Below, piece by piece: positions 1-7,888 of a DNA stretch of 64,000 nucleotides. The position numbers and the translations under genes were made by a program. Origin of the DNA: Paraburkholderia diazotrophica (GTDB lineage: Bacteria; Pseudomonadota; Gammaproteobacteria; Burkholderiales; Burkholderiaceae); contig NZ_FNYE01000036.1 of assembly GCF_900108945.1 (NCBI RefSeq), positions 20,585-84,584 of the forward strand, read 5' to 3'. Each line of letters opens with the position of its first letter. Position 1 is the stretch's first letter. Under the pieces are notes generated by a model. It saw only the letters and a list, made by a program, of their open reading frames with translations, was not told the origin of the DNA and did not search any database.

Positions 1-546
1 TTCCGGAGGTGAATACGGATGGCACAAACGTCTTTGGGTCTGAGCGGCGGCTTCTGGCCGACCGGCTTGCTTTTTTCCACACTTCGCGGGACTGTTCGGT
101 CTTCATGGCACACTCCCGCAAGAGAGATGGGAGTTCTATTGTGAAACTGCGCCCGCACCATTACTGTTCGCAATCGCGCCGATCATTGCCCGCCACCTCA
201 GCGCATTCCCCATCATCCTCACTCAACGACTCATGCGCATCGAAACATGCCTAGATGAGTCGCAGAGGCACAGCCACCGCTTCGGAACAGCTATACGAGT
301 CAGTTGGGTCGCCCAATCCAATCAATACTATCAGCCCAGAACGAACAATCAAACGGCTGCAAGATAGTGCGGCGCCAACGCTGCGACGCCTAATCCAACA
401 CGAATGTAAGTCGGCGTAAATTCTGCTACAGTGGCGCGCGCAGGGTGCGCCCAAACCTACGCGCCGTTATCCGCTGTAGCTCATATGCCGACAAAAAATG
501 AGGGTAGTCGTATCGACTGCCAAGAGTACGAACAGGGGAAGAAAAG
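1..546. other. Region upstream of the Qat operon, no convincing gene
   Basis: I see no gene I can support here. An ATG-initiated frame of 54 codons at 255-419 lacks a ribosome-binding site and matches nothing I know. The last 20 bases before qatA contain a purine-rich AGGGGAAG stretch that serves as its ribosome-binding site. The promoter of the defence operon must lie here, but I cannot place it with confidence. Confidence 0.4.
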
Positions 547-2433
547 ATGTGGCACGACATCGAGGCAGAGGTTGACCTACTCAATTTTGGTTTGCTAGCA
601 AATGCGGCTGCAAATTTGATCAAGGACGCTGGTGATACGCCGGTCACCATCGGTATCTCCGGCGGATGGGGCGCTGGGAAATCGACTCTCGTAAAGCTCG
701 TTCAAGCGCAGTTGGAACAAGGCGCAGGAAAAGACAATGAGAACTCTCCCTACATCCTCATGGAGTTCAACGCGTGGCTGTATCAAGGCTACGAAGACGC
801 TCGTCAGGCGCTACTCCAAGCGGTCTCAGACCGCCTTGTCGAAGAGGCGACGAGGCGCAAAAAGTTCGTCGACAAAGCAATAGATTTCGCCAAGCGTGTC
901 AAGCTGCTCAAGTTTGCACGAATCGTCGCGCCAGTAGTTGCACATGTTGCCGTCGGTACTGTCTCAGCGGGCCCTCTCGGAGCGTTGTTCGGAGCAGTGA
1001 GCGGCCTTGTGCAAGGGTTGTCCGATGAAGAAAAGCGCACGGAAAACCTAAAGGCAGTTCAAGAAGCGTATGCAGAGCTCTCACCGGGGCTCAAGGAAGT
1101 GATTGGGGAGAAAAAGGAAGCGTCCCTGCCCAAGGAAATTGAAGGGCTGCGTACGGCATTTGCCGCCCTCCTTAAAGAACTCGATGTCCGTCTGGTGGTC
1201 TTTGTAGACGATCTCGATCGATGCCTCCCTACCACCGCCATCGGCACATTGGAAGCAATGCGCTTATTGCTGCATGTCCAACGGACCGCCTTTCTGATTG
1301 CCGCCGACGAAAGCATGATTCGTGGCGCGGTCCGGGCGCATTTCAAGGGCGTAGAAATCGAAGAGGGTCTCGTCACCAGTTATTTCGACAAGCTCATCCA
1401 GATTCCGTTGCGCGTCCCGCGTCTTGGCATCAACGAGGTCAAGGCATATCTCGCGCTCCTGCTGACAGACCTCGCCGCGCGCAAAGGAAAGCTTCCAAGA
1501 GAGGTCCATTCGGCCGGGCACGCAGCGGTGCTCAAGCTGCTGAAGAAGTCGTGGTCAAAGGGTATAACGCGCGAGCTTCTTGATGATGCGTTCGCACCGC
1601 AAAAAGCGGCCGTAGCCAGAGAACTGGATATCGCCGACCAGCTAGCGCCGCTGCTGGTGACTTCAGCTGAGATTGCTGGCAATCCGCGTCTCATTAAGCG
1701 ATTCCTGAACAACCTTATGATTCGGCAGGCCATCGCCGAAGAGATGGAGATGCCGCTCGCTCTGGAAGAGTTGGTCAAGGTTCAGTTGTTCGAACGTTGC
1801 GCATCGACCGCCGCATTCGAATTCCTCACCAAAGCGGTAGCCGCAAATCCAGAAGGCAATGCCGAATTTCTGACCGCGCTAGAGGACGCTGCACAAAAGG
1901 CCGAGAAGTACGAGCCACCACACCCATCGTGGACCGGCCAATTCTACGAGCAGTGGCTCAAGCTCGCTCCGCGTTTGGCAGGCAGGAACTTACAGCCAAT
2001 CTTGCATCTCAGCCGTGACCGCAGTTTGGGGTTGGCAGCCTACGACGAACTGTCTGCTGAAGCCAAGAAAGTCTTGGAAGCTGCCATGGAGGCGACTGAG
2101 CGGTCGGCAATGCTTGTCAAACAGCTCACGGCCCTCGGCGAAGGAGATGTTTCTCGAATACTCAACCGCGCGATCCGCAAAGGTCGCGAAAACCAGTGGG
2201 AGTTCGAAGACATCGTACGGTGCCTTCATTGCACCGAGGCCCATCCGGCGATGGGGCTTCAACTCGCACCAGCGCTCTACGAGGTTCCGGGCAACAAGCG
2301 CAGTGTGGCGCTCATGCCTCTTCTCAAGTCGCTTCCTTGGGCAGCCGCTCTGTTGCAAGATTGGGAAGACGACCCAGAGACGGACGAGAGGACGCGCAAG
2401 TACCTGCAGAAGCAGAAGAAGGACGCAAAGTAA
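547..2433 (+). CDS. qatA: QatA, KAP-family P-loop ATPase of a Qat anti-phage system
   Basis: A 628-residue KAP-type P-loop NTPase. The Walker A motif GGWGAGKST is at residues 39-47 and the Walker B motif VFVDDLDR near 218-225. A hydrophobic stretch around residues 120-160 (VAPVVAHVAVGTVSAGPLGALFGAV) fits the membrane hairpin that KAP NTPases insert between the Walker motifs. The start has AGGGGAAG eight or so bases upstream. The stop overlaps the next start (TAATG). Family knowledge: in Qat systems a KAP ATPase is encoded with QatB, the QueC-like QatC and the TatD-like QatD, and the four together give phage resistance. The same four genes follow here in that order. The role of the ATPase as sensor or motor is inference. 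Confidence 0.9.
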   Translation: MWHDIEAEVDLLNFGLLANAAANLIKDAGDTPVTIGISGGWGAGKSTLVKLVQAQLEQGAGKDNENSPYILMEFNAWLYQGYEDARQALLQAVSDRLVEEATRRKKFVDKAIDFAKRVKLLKFARIVAPVVAHVAVGTVSAGPLGALFGAVSGLVQGLSDEEKRTENLKAVQEAYAELSPGLKEVIGEKKEASLPKEIEGLRTAFAALLKELDVRLVVFVDDLDRCLPTTAIGTLEAMRLLLHVQRTAFLIAADESMIRGAVRAHFKGVEIEEGLVTSYFDKLIQIPLRVPRLGINEVKAYLALLLTDLAARKGKLPREVHSAGHAAVLKLLKKSWSKGITRELLDDAFAPQKAAVARELDIADQLAPLLVTSAEIAGNPRLIKRFLNNLMIRQAIAEEMEMPLALEELVKVQLFERCASTAAFEFLTKAVAANPEGNAEFLTALEDAAQKAEKYEPPHPSWTGQFYEQWLKLAPRLAGRNLQPILHLSRDRSLGLAAYDELSAEAKKVLEAAMEATERSAMLVKQLTALGEGDVSRILNRAIRKGRENQWEFEDIVRCLHCTEAHPAMGLQLAPALYEVPGNKRSVALMPLLKSLPWAAALLQDWEDDPETDERTRKYLQKQKKDAK

Positions 2434-3260
2434 TGGGAACCTCTACATCCAGTACGGGACCGAGCAGTGGTGTTAGCTTGGACCCGCCTTGGCTAGACGA
2501 CGTTGTTGGCGAGATTGGCAGCGGCAGCACGGTGGTGCCGAACGACGGAGACCCTCCTGCTCCTCCCTCAGCCCCCAACGGGGACGCTCCGCCAAATCGA
2601 TACGGTGATGCGCGCCGCGAGTTCGGGAAGTTCGCCAGAACGGGCGATACGCGACATCTGCGAAATGCTGTAGCGCATTACTCGCGTCGAGGTAGCGGCG
2701 GTGCCAGCGCCACTGCCGGCCGCATGCGCGCTTCAACCAGCGCCGGTGCAGCGCTGTTCTCGTTCCTGAACGCTGTCAGCCAAGGCACGACTGGGGAGCT
2801 CCGCAAATGGGTCGATGATCTACGAGCAAGCAACCCGTCGGCGGAGGACGTGGTGGACGCCATTGTTCGGGAACTGGCCCCTCCCGGCGGTAGCGCAGAC
2901 GAAGAGTCATTCCGCGACGCTATGGACTTAGCCGTGTCCGAGCTCATAAGAGACGACCCAACCATTGACCCTTTGAGTATGGGAGTCGACGACATTTGGG
3001 AACTGTTGAAGGGCTTCTTAGCCATCGAAACGGGCAATCGGCTCTGCTTTGACCTGGGTCCTGTCTTCGAAGGCTCCCAACTTGACCCGCGAACAGTCGT
3101 CTTGCGGGAAAAAGAGATGCGCCGTTTCCTTAAAAACGAAATTGGAGCGCATGTCGACATGCTGCGAGGTAGCGTTGCCAATCCATCGCGCTCCCAACTC
3201 GACAGCATCCTGCAGGATGCACTGAAGATGACCTTCGAACTGTTTGAGGCTGACCTATGA
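2433..3260 (+). CDS. qatB: QatB, accessory protein of the Qat system
   Basis: A protein of 275 residues starting at the ATG that overlaps the qatA stop by one base. An open frame continues upstream of this ATG, but that part lies inside qatA and is ignored. The N-terminal 60 residues are rich in Pro, Gly and Ser and look disordered. The rest is predicted helical and acidic, without a motif I can name. It ends in an ATGA overlap with qatC, so the genes are probably translationally coupled. The assignment comes from position between a KAP ATPase and a QueC-like protein and from matching length, not from a recognised domain. QatB has no firmly known biochemical activity that I am aware of. Confidence 0.8.
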   Translation: MGTSTSSTGPSSGVSLDPPWLDDVVGEIGSGSTVVPNDGDPPAPPSAPNGDAPPNRYGDARREFGKFARTGDTRHLRNAVAHYSRRGSGGASATAGRMRASTSAGAALFSFLNAVSQGTTGELRKWVDDLRASNPSAEDVVDAIVRELAPPGGSADEESFRDAMDLAVSELIRDDPTIDPLSMGVDDIWELLKGFLAIETGNRLCFDLGPVFEGSQLDPRTVVLREKEMRRFLKNEIGAHVDMLRGSVANPSRSQLDSILQDALKMTFELFEADL

Positions 3261-3817
3261 CGAAGGTGTTCTGCGCACCCAAGGACACGATTCCTGAAGG
3301 CCGCCGCGCTGACACGACATACTTCTCGATGTACGCACATGACGGGTTGCTTGATGTGAGCACCGTTGGAACATCGCTCATTGATGAGATCAAGAAAGCG
3401 GGCTTGGTGCCGGGTACAGCAAGTTGGGACTTTTTGACTCTGGCCTTGGCGGTCAACGCTGCGGACCATGCGGTAGAGCGCAACCTATCGGCCGACGGCT
3501 GGACGAGGTCCATCGAGCTTGAAGTGGCACTCTATGAGCCTGCGCCCTTCGTGCATTTGACTGCTGCGATCGAGCAGGCGCTGCGTTTCTTGACGGGCGA
3601 CTTCTGGCGGTTGAGCTTCGTCGACGGCGGATATCCGCCACCGATCACCAGACAAGCCGTGGTACATGACGCGGACTGCGTATCGCTCTTGTCGGGCGGG
3701 CTCGACAGCCTGATTGGGGCTCTAGCAGGCTGCGGAAATACACCCGTCGAAAAGCAGCATCCATCGCTCTGCGCGGCTACCACCGCGCGATTTCTGCATT
3801 GCGAAATTCCAACGTAA
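3257..3817 (+). pseudogene. qatC: qatC 5' part (QueC-like), interrupted by an IS
   Basis: The first 155 codons (3257-3721) are genuine qatC. They include the PP-loop nucleotide-binding motif SGGLDS at residues 146-151, as in QueC and related ATP pyrophosphatases. The IS begins at 3726, after the first copy of its CTAG duplication. Translation then runs into the element and stops at 3815-3817, giving a 186-residue chimera whose last 30 or so residues are IS-encoded. The break lies only a few residues after the ATP-binding motif, so the product cannot hold the complete catalytic domain. In intact Qat systems QatC is thought to modify a partner in a QueC-like reaction. That activity should be lost here unless the element excises. 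Confidence 0.92.
3722..3725. repeat. Target-site duplication CTAG, left copy
   Basis: CTAG at 3722-3725 is repeated at 5065-5068 directly outside the two inverted repeats. It fits the YTAR target preference of the IS5 group. Joining the flanks with one copy restores the qatC frame. Confidence 0.9.
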
Positions 3818-5064
3818 ATTCCACTTCTTTTCCGACGGTTTCAGGCCTGTTTTTCGCCTTATTACCGCTATTACTGCCACTACGGGCGGACTTGTCCCAG
3901 CGAGCGCATGCGCACCAGGTTGTAAGCGGCCATGTTCAACACAAACATCTGGTCGACTTTCTTTAATCCACGCACCATCACCTGCCGCATGCGCCCCACG
4001 GTCTTCGCCCATCCAAAGCCTTGTTCGATCAGCTTGCGCTTTTGCTGCGATATCGCATAGCCCGCGCTCTGCGCGATAGCATCGGCCACAGCCGAACGAC
4101 GACCAGAAGTGTTCTGTGCCACGTGCGGCGCGACCTTCATCTGCTGGCAAGCTTCGATGAATTCCTGTGCGTCGTAACCCTTGTCCGCACCCAGCGTAAT
4201 TTGCGTAGCAGCATCGTTCGCTGCTTGCCGTGCATCGTTGATCATGATCTTGGCTGCTTCACGTTCAGCATGTCCGTCAGCACAACTCACGCGTGCGTTG
4301 ACGACAAGCCCATGGCGGTTGTCCGTCAGCGTGTGGCCCATGTAACGCAGTTCGCTGGCCGTCTTGCCTTTGCGGTAAAGCCGTGCATCGGGATCGGTCT
4401 TCGACGCGTGCGTCTCGTTGCTCCGCTTGCTACCCTTGAAGTCGCCTTCGCCGCCACCGTCGTTATCGCTGTCGTCACCGTCCTTGCGCACAAAGCTCTT
4501 GTGCCCCGCCCACGCCTGGATCAGCGTGCCATCAACGCTGAAGTGCTCGCCCGACAACCAGTTCTGCTTCTGCGCGATGGACAGCACTTCGTTGAAGAAT
4601 TCGACCACCGCATCGTGCCGGATCAAACGCTCGCGGTTCTTCGTGAACACCGTCGGCACCCAGACCGTATCGTCCATTGACAGACCGATAAACCATCGAA
4701 AAAGCAGGTTGTATTGCGTTTGCTCCATGAGTTGACGTTCGGAGCGGATGCTGTACAGCACCTGCAACAGCATCGCGCGCAGCAGCTTCTCCGGCGCGAT
4801 GCTCGGCCTGCCTCCCTTGATGTCGGCCTCGTACATCCCGGCAAAGACCTGATTCATCTTCGCGAGCGCCTCGTTCGCCATGACGCGAATGGAGCGCAGC
4901 GGATGCGAGGTCGGAACGAAATCGTCCAGCTTGCGCACGGAAAACAAACTCTCGGTGAACGTGTCGGCGCCGCGCATAATCTCCAAGGGGGTGAGTGAGC
5001 TTCTTACACCAACGCTTCTGCTATTCCGCTCGATGACTTCCGTGCGAGGTATTTCCGCAGCCTG
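3726..5064. mobile_element. Complete IS5-family insertion sequence in qatC
   Basis: An element of 1339 bp bounded by perfect 16-bp inverted repeats (CAGGCTGCGGAAATAC at 3726-3741 and its complement at 5049-5064) and by a 4-bp CTAG duplication. It carries one transposase gene on the minus strand, antisense to qatC. The terminal repeats, the duplication and the transposase frame are all undamaged, so the insertion is probably recent and the element may still be able to move. IS5 elements commonly target YTAR and duplicate four bases, which is what is seen. Simple excision leaving one CTAG would restore qatC exactly. Confidence 0.93.
3880..4986 (-). CDS. IS5-family transposase
   Basis: A full-length DDE transposase of 368 residues. 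Motifs seen include an N-terminal IS5-type domain (TSHPLRSIR, then GRPSIAPEKLLRAMLLQVLY), the first catalytic Asp in FSVDGTLIQAWAGHKSF, the second in TLGADKGYD, and the Glu in KLIEQGFGWAK. The frame could begin at TTG 4986 or at ATG 4977 (MRGADTFTES); the latter matches the usual start of this group. It is transcribed against the Qat operon, so its promoter or read-through could produce antisense RNA over qatC. Confidence 0.93.
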   Translation of the reverse strand: MEIMRGADTFTESLFSVRKLDDFVPTSHPLRSIRVMANEALAKMNQVFAGMYEADIKGGRPSIAPEKLLRAMLLQVLYSIRSERQLMEQTQYNLLFRWFIGLSMDDTVWVPTVFTKNRERLIRHDAVVEFFNEVLSIAQKQNWLSGEHFSVDGTLIQAWAGHKSFVRKDGDDSDNDGGGEGDFKGSKRSNETHASKTDPDARLYRKGKTASELRYMGHTLTDNRHGLVVNARVSCADGHAEREAAKIMINDARQAANDAATQITLGADKGYDAQEFIEACQQMKVAPHVAQNTSGRRSAVADAIAQSAGYAISQQKRKLIEQGFGWAKTVGRMRQVMVRGLKKVDQMFVLNMAAYNLVRMRSLGQVRP

Positions 5065-5886
5065 CTAGACCTAACCGCTCAAGGCAAGCGCCCTATTTTC
5101 GTCTCGCACATCGCTAAGGGGGACTCGGAAACTCAAGTCCTGTATGCGAAAACACTCGGTGGCGGCCAGCGCCACCTGCAGTGGAATCAGAACATTTGGC
5201 TTAAGCCGAAACGGGATGGAGAAGGCTCAACGCGTGGTCGGTCTATCGTCTTCTTCGCTTTCGCAGCTCTTGCGGCCGACAGCCACGCACGGGCGACGGG
5301 CGCTAATTCCGTCGACATCGTCGTGCCGGAAAACGGCCTTATCAGCCTCAACGTACCGTTGACAGCCGGCCGGATCGGGAGCTTGAGTACCAAGACTACG
5401 CACCCAGTGTTCATGCAGCGGCTACAGGCTCTCTGGGCTCAACTGGGGATTCCTGCGACTTTGCAACTCCCCTATGCGACAAAGACCAAGGGAGAGATGA
5501 TGGACGAGTGTCTCGACCCAGATCGACTGAAGGAATTGGCGGGAATGTCAACAAGCTGTGGTCGCTATGCTGTGTTCGCATTGCGGCACTGTGGTCGTTG
5601 CTTGCCGTGCATGGTTCGCCGGTCGGCGTTTCTGAGATCGCGTATCCCGGATACCACTGCCGTGTACGTCTATCCCGATTTGAAGGCTGCACAGCCCGAA
5701 AAGGGCGCAAACGACGTTGCGGCGGTGGCCATTGCCGTGGCCAAGATGGAAGACGAAGGAATTCGCGTCTTCACGGCAGGGCAGTTTGTCTTCGCGGAGA
5801 CATCTCGTCGCACTGCCTTCGAAGGAGTTGTCGAGCGCGGACTGCAGGAACTGGGGGTCTTGCTGCTCGCGCACAAGGTCCTATGA
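5065..5886 (+). pseudogene. qatC: qatC 3' part (QueC-like), separated by the IS
   Basis: After the second CTAG the qatC frame continues without change for 273 codons to the stop at 5884-5886. Joined to the 5' part it gives 428 residues with no other defect. It contains a Cys cluster (CGRYAVF...HCGRCLPC, about residues 319-336 of the restored protein) that resembles the zinc site of QueC proteins. Within the fragment the first ATG that leaves a long protein is at 5323, but a product from there would lack the PP-loop. The stop overlaps the start of qatD (ATGA). Read-through from the IS could still transcribe this part and qatD. Confidence 0.9.
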
Positions 5887-6617
5887 TCGACTTCCATTCC
5901 CATCTTGACCTGTATCCTGACGGCCTCGCATTGGCACGTGAGGTAAACCGCAGGAACGACTTCACCCTCGTTGTGACGACGAGTCCGCGTGCGTATTACG
6001 CGACGTCGCGCGTGTTCAGCGAGCTGGCGAACATCCACGTCGGACTCGGTCTTCATCCCGAGGTTGCCGAAGCAAAGGCTACCGAATTGGACGCATTGGT
6101 GGCTGGTATCAAGGGGGCTCGATTCGTTGGCGAGGTGGGGCTGGACGGGTCGCCGAGATTCCGAAGGTCCCTCGATCTCCAGGGACGCATCTTCCGCGCG
6201 GTACTCGGGGAGTGCGGTCAACAAGGGGGCCGAATTATCAGCATCCACTCGCGCGGGGCGGCGCAGCGGACCATCGACGCCTTGGCGACAGCTGGTGATG
6301 TAGGCGTTCCGGTGCTGCACTGGTTTTCTGGAGGGATAGCTGAACTTCGGGCAGCGTCGCGACTTGGCTGTTGGTTCAGCGTGGGACCAGTCATGCTAGC
6401 GAGTGAGAAGGGCCGCGGCCTCTTGAGTCACATGTCGTTGGACCGTGTTCTCCCCGAGACCGACGGGCCTTTCACCTCTGAACGAGGGCTTGCTCTGAAG
6501 CCATGGGATGCTTGGAGCATTTGCTCGACCCTTTCAGAGGTGTGGGCGATGCCCCACGAAGCCGTCCAGGAGCAGTTGCGAAGCAATCTCCGGCGATTGC
6601 TCTCAGATAAAGCCTGA
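5883..6617 (+). CDS. qatD: QatD, TatD-family metal-dependent DNase
   Basis: A 244-residue TatD-type TIM-barrel hydrolase. The metal ligands of the family are visible: HSH near the N-terminus (IDFHSHLD, H5 and H7), the Glu in FVGEVGLD, His in IIXIHSRGA-type and LHWFSG motifs, and the Asp in PETDGPF. The start is the ATG overlapping the qatC stop by the ATGA arrangement; the open frame upstream lies inside qatC. Family knowledge: TatD proteins are 3'-5' exonucleases or phosphoesterases, and QatD is the presumed nuclease of the Qat system. With qatC broken, expression and function of this gene are uncertain. Confidence 0.9.
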   Translation: MIDFHSHLDLYPDGLALAREVNRRNDFTLVVTTSPRAYYATSRVFSELANIHVGLGLHPEVAEAKATELDALVAGIKGARFVGEVGLDGSPRFRRSLDLQGRIFRAVLGECGQQGGRIISIHSRGAAQRTIDALATAGDVGVPVLHWFSGGIAELRAASRLGCWFSVGPVMLASEKGRGLLSHMSLDRVLPETDGPFTSERGLALKPWDAWSICSTLSEVWAMPHEAVQEQLRSNLRRLLSDKA

Positions 6618-6738
6618 CCGATTGTCGCGATGACGCCTTCTTGTACAGTTTCTCGTCTGCCGCGGTCTGATCACGTCCGACTCCATGCCTCGTAGCCATT
6701 CCCGGCAACAGCATTGTTCACAAATGTAGTTACACTAA

Positions 6739-6972
6739 CTGCGCGTTCAAGGTTTCCGACGGTTCGCCAACGTGACGCTCCAATTGAAAGATGGCTTGAA
6801 CGTCATCATCGGCCCGAACTACGGCGTCAAGACGGCCGTAATAGACGCGCTACGAGTGCTGCTATCTGCAAGTGATGAAGGGACTCTTAGGCTGACTGAA
6901 CTCGATCTGCATCACCTGAAGATCGGCGCACGAAGCACACATGCAACGAGAACTGGCGTAAAAGAACAATGA
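6739..6972 (+). pseudogene. N-terminal fragment of an OLD/RecF-like AAA ATPase
   Basis: The frame reads VQGFRRFANVTLQLKDGLNVIIGPNYGVKTAVIDALRVLL from about 6745. This is the typical first 40 residues of OLD- or RecF-type ATPases (GFRxF followed by GxNxxxGKT). The Walker motif has decayed: GPNYGVKTA lacks the usual Gly before Lys. There is no start codon in the expected place, and the frame ends after about 75 residues. Everything after the first strand and helix is missing. OLD-family ATPases are frequent in defence islands (for example Gabija GajA), so this may be the stub of a lost third system. Confidence 0.65.
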
Positions 6973-7568
6973 GACGCTGTAAATCAACGACCAAATCTGG
7001 ACGTCGCTGCCTCAATCAACCTTTGGCAGAAAGCGATTTTTGTAGGATCCATCATTCTGATTTATCGGCAAGCGGGGCGATCGCCGTTGGTGCGGGCGCC
7101 TTGCTTGGGAACAGCATCGCTCCCGGGGTGAGTGGCTTGTTGCTCGGTGGAATCGCAGCTCAATTGGCCCGGACGCTGCTCAAGAGGGAAAACGAGACAA
7201 AGACGCGCGTATTCGTGAGCTTTGACTTCGACAACGACCGAGTGCTAAAAGACTTTATTCTTGGACAGGCTAAGCTGCAGGACTCTCCGTTCGAGGTCAT
7301 CGACCACTCCCTAAAGGAGGCGGCGCCTGAGCACGATTGGGAAAATAAGGCGCGTGCGGCAATTAGCCGTGCCGACATCGTCGTTGTTATGGTTGGACCC
7401 AAGACGCACAAGGCGCAAGGCGTTCTCAAGGAGGTGGCGATGGCGCGTGTAGCGGGCGTCAAGATTGTACAGGTCATCGGGTATAAGGACGGTGACTACA
7501 CCGCGGTGCCGAATGCCGGCCGGCTGTACGCATGGAACTGGGAAAACCTCAAGAAGCTGTTGGGCTAA
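6969..7568 (+). CDS. ThsB-like TIR protein with Cys/His module and membrane segment
   Basis: A 199-residue protein in three parts. Residues 1-30 carry a Cys/His pattern (C4, C14, C25, H28/H29: CKSTTKSGRRC...FCRIHH) seen in small zinc-binding modules. Residues 35-67 are Gly/Ala/Leu-rich and hydrophobic and could cross or dip into a membrane. Residues from 80 on form a ThsB-like TIR domain (VFVSFDFDND; GQAKLQDSPFEVIDHSLKE; ADIVVVMVGPKTHKAQGVLKEVAMA). It begins inside the end of the ATPase relic and precedes thsA by about 320 bases. In Thoeris, TIR proteins detect phage and make a cyclic ADP-ribose isomer that activates ThsA. This one is probably a second, differently anchored sensor. Confidence 0.75.
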   Translation: MRRCKSTTKSGRRCLNQPLAESDFCRIHHSDLSASGAIAVGAGALLGNSIAPGVSGLLLGGIAAQLARTLLKRENETKTRVFVSFDFDNDRVLKDFILGQAKLQDSPFEVIDHSLKEAAPEHDWENKARAAISRADIVVVMVGPKTHKAQGVLKEVAMARVAGVKIVQVIGYKDGDYTAVPNAGRLYAWNWENLKKLLG

Positions 7569-7888
7569 AAGATCGAACGGAGTGCGTTCGCGTGGCTAGG
7601 TGGCTGGGCAATGCAACATGGTGGTCACTATTCTGCTGCTCGGCTCGCCAACCTATTAGTGCCGCGAACATGGCTTCGTGCTGCGCGACCGACAGCATCA
7701 TAAACATGCTAATTGCATCATTTCCCAACTATCCCGTCCCTAGTTGATATAAAGAGTGGATTGGGGGCAAAATTTTTCGAACGGCAAATGTTACACTTGC
7801 CTCGAGCCGGAAAGTGCAAACATGTCTGATTTTCGCAGGAAGCGGAGTATCGACCTCGGCCCAAGGAAAGCAATTAATAGAGGAACAT

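Noticed and set aside
255..419. 54-codon ATG frame upstream of qatA
   Set aside because: No ribosome-binding site and no resemblance to a known small protein.
7814..7888. Longer thsA starting at GTG 7814
   Set aside because: Poor start context. The GTG at 7889 has AGAGGA at the right distance and gives the expected length, with N110 and H150 near the known positions.
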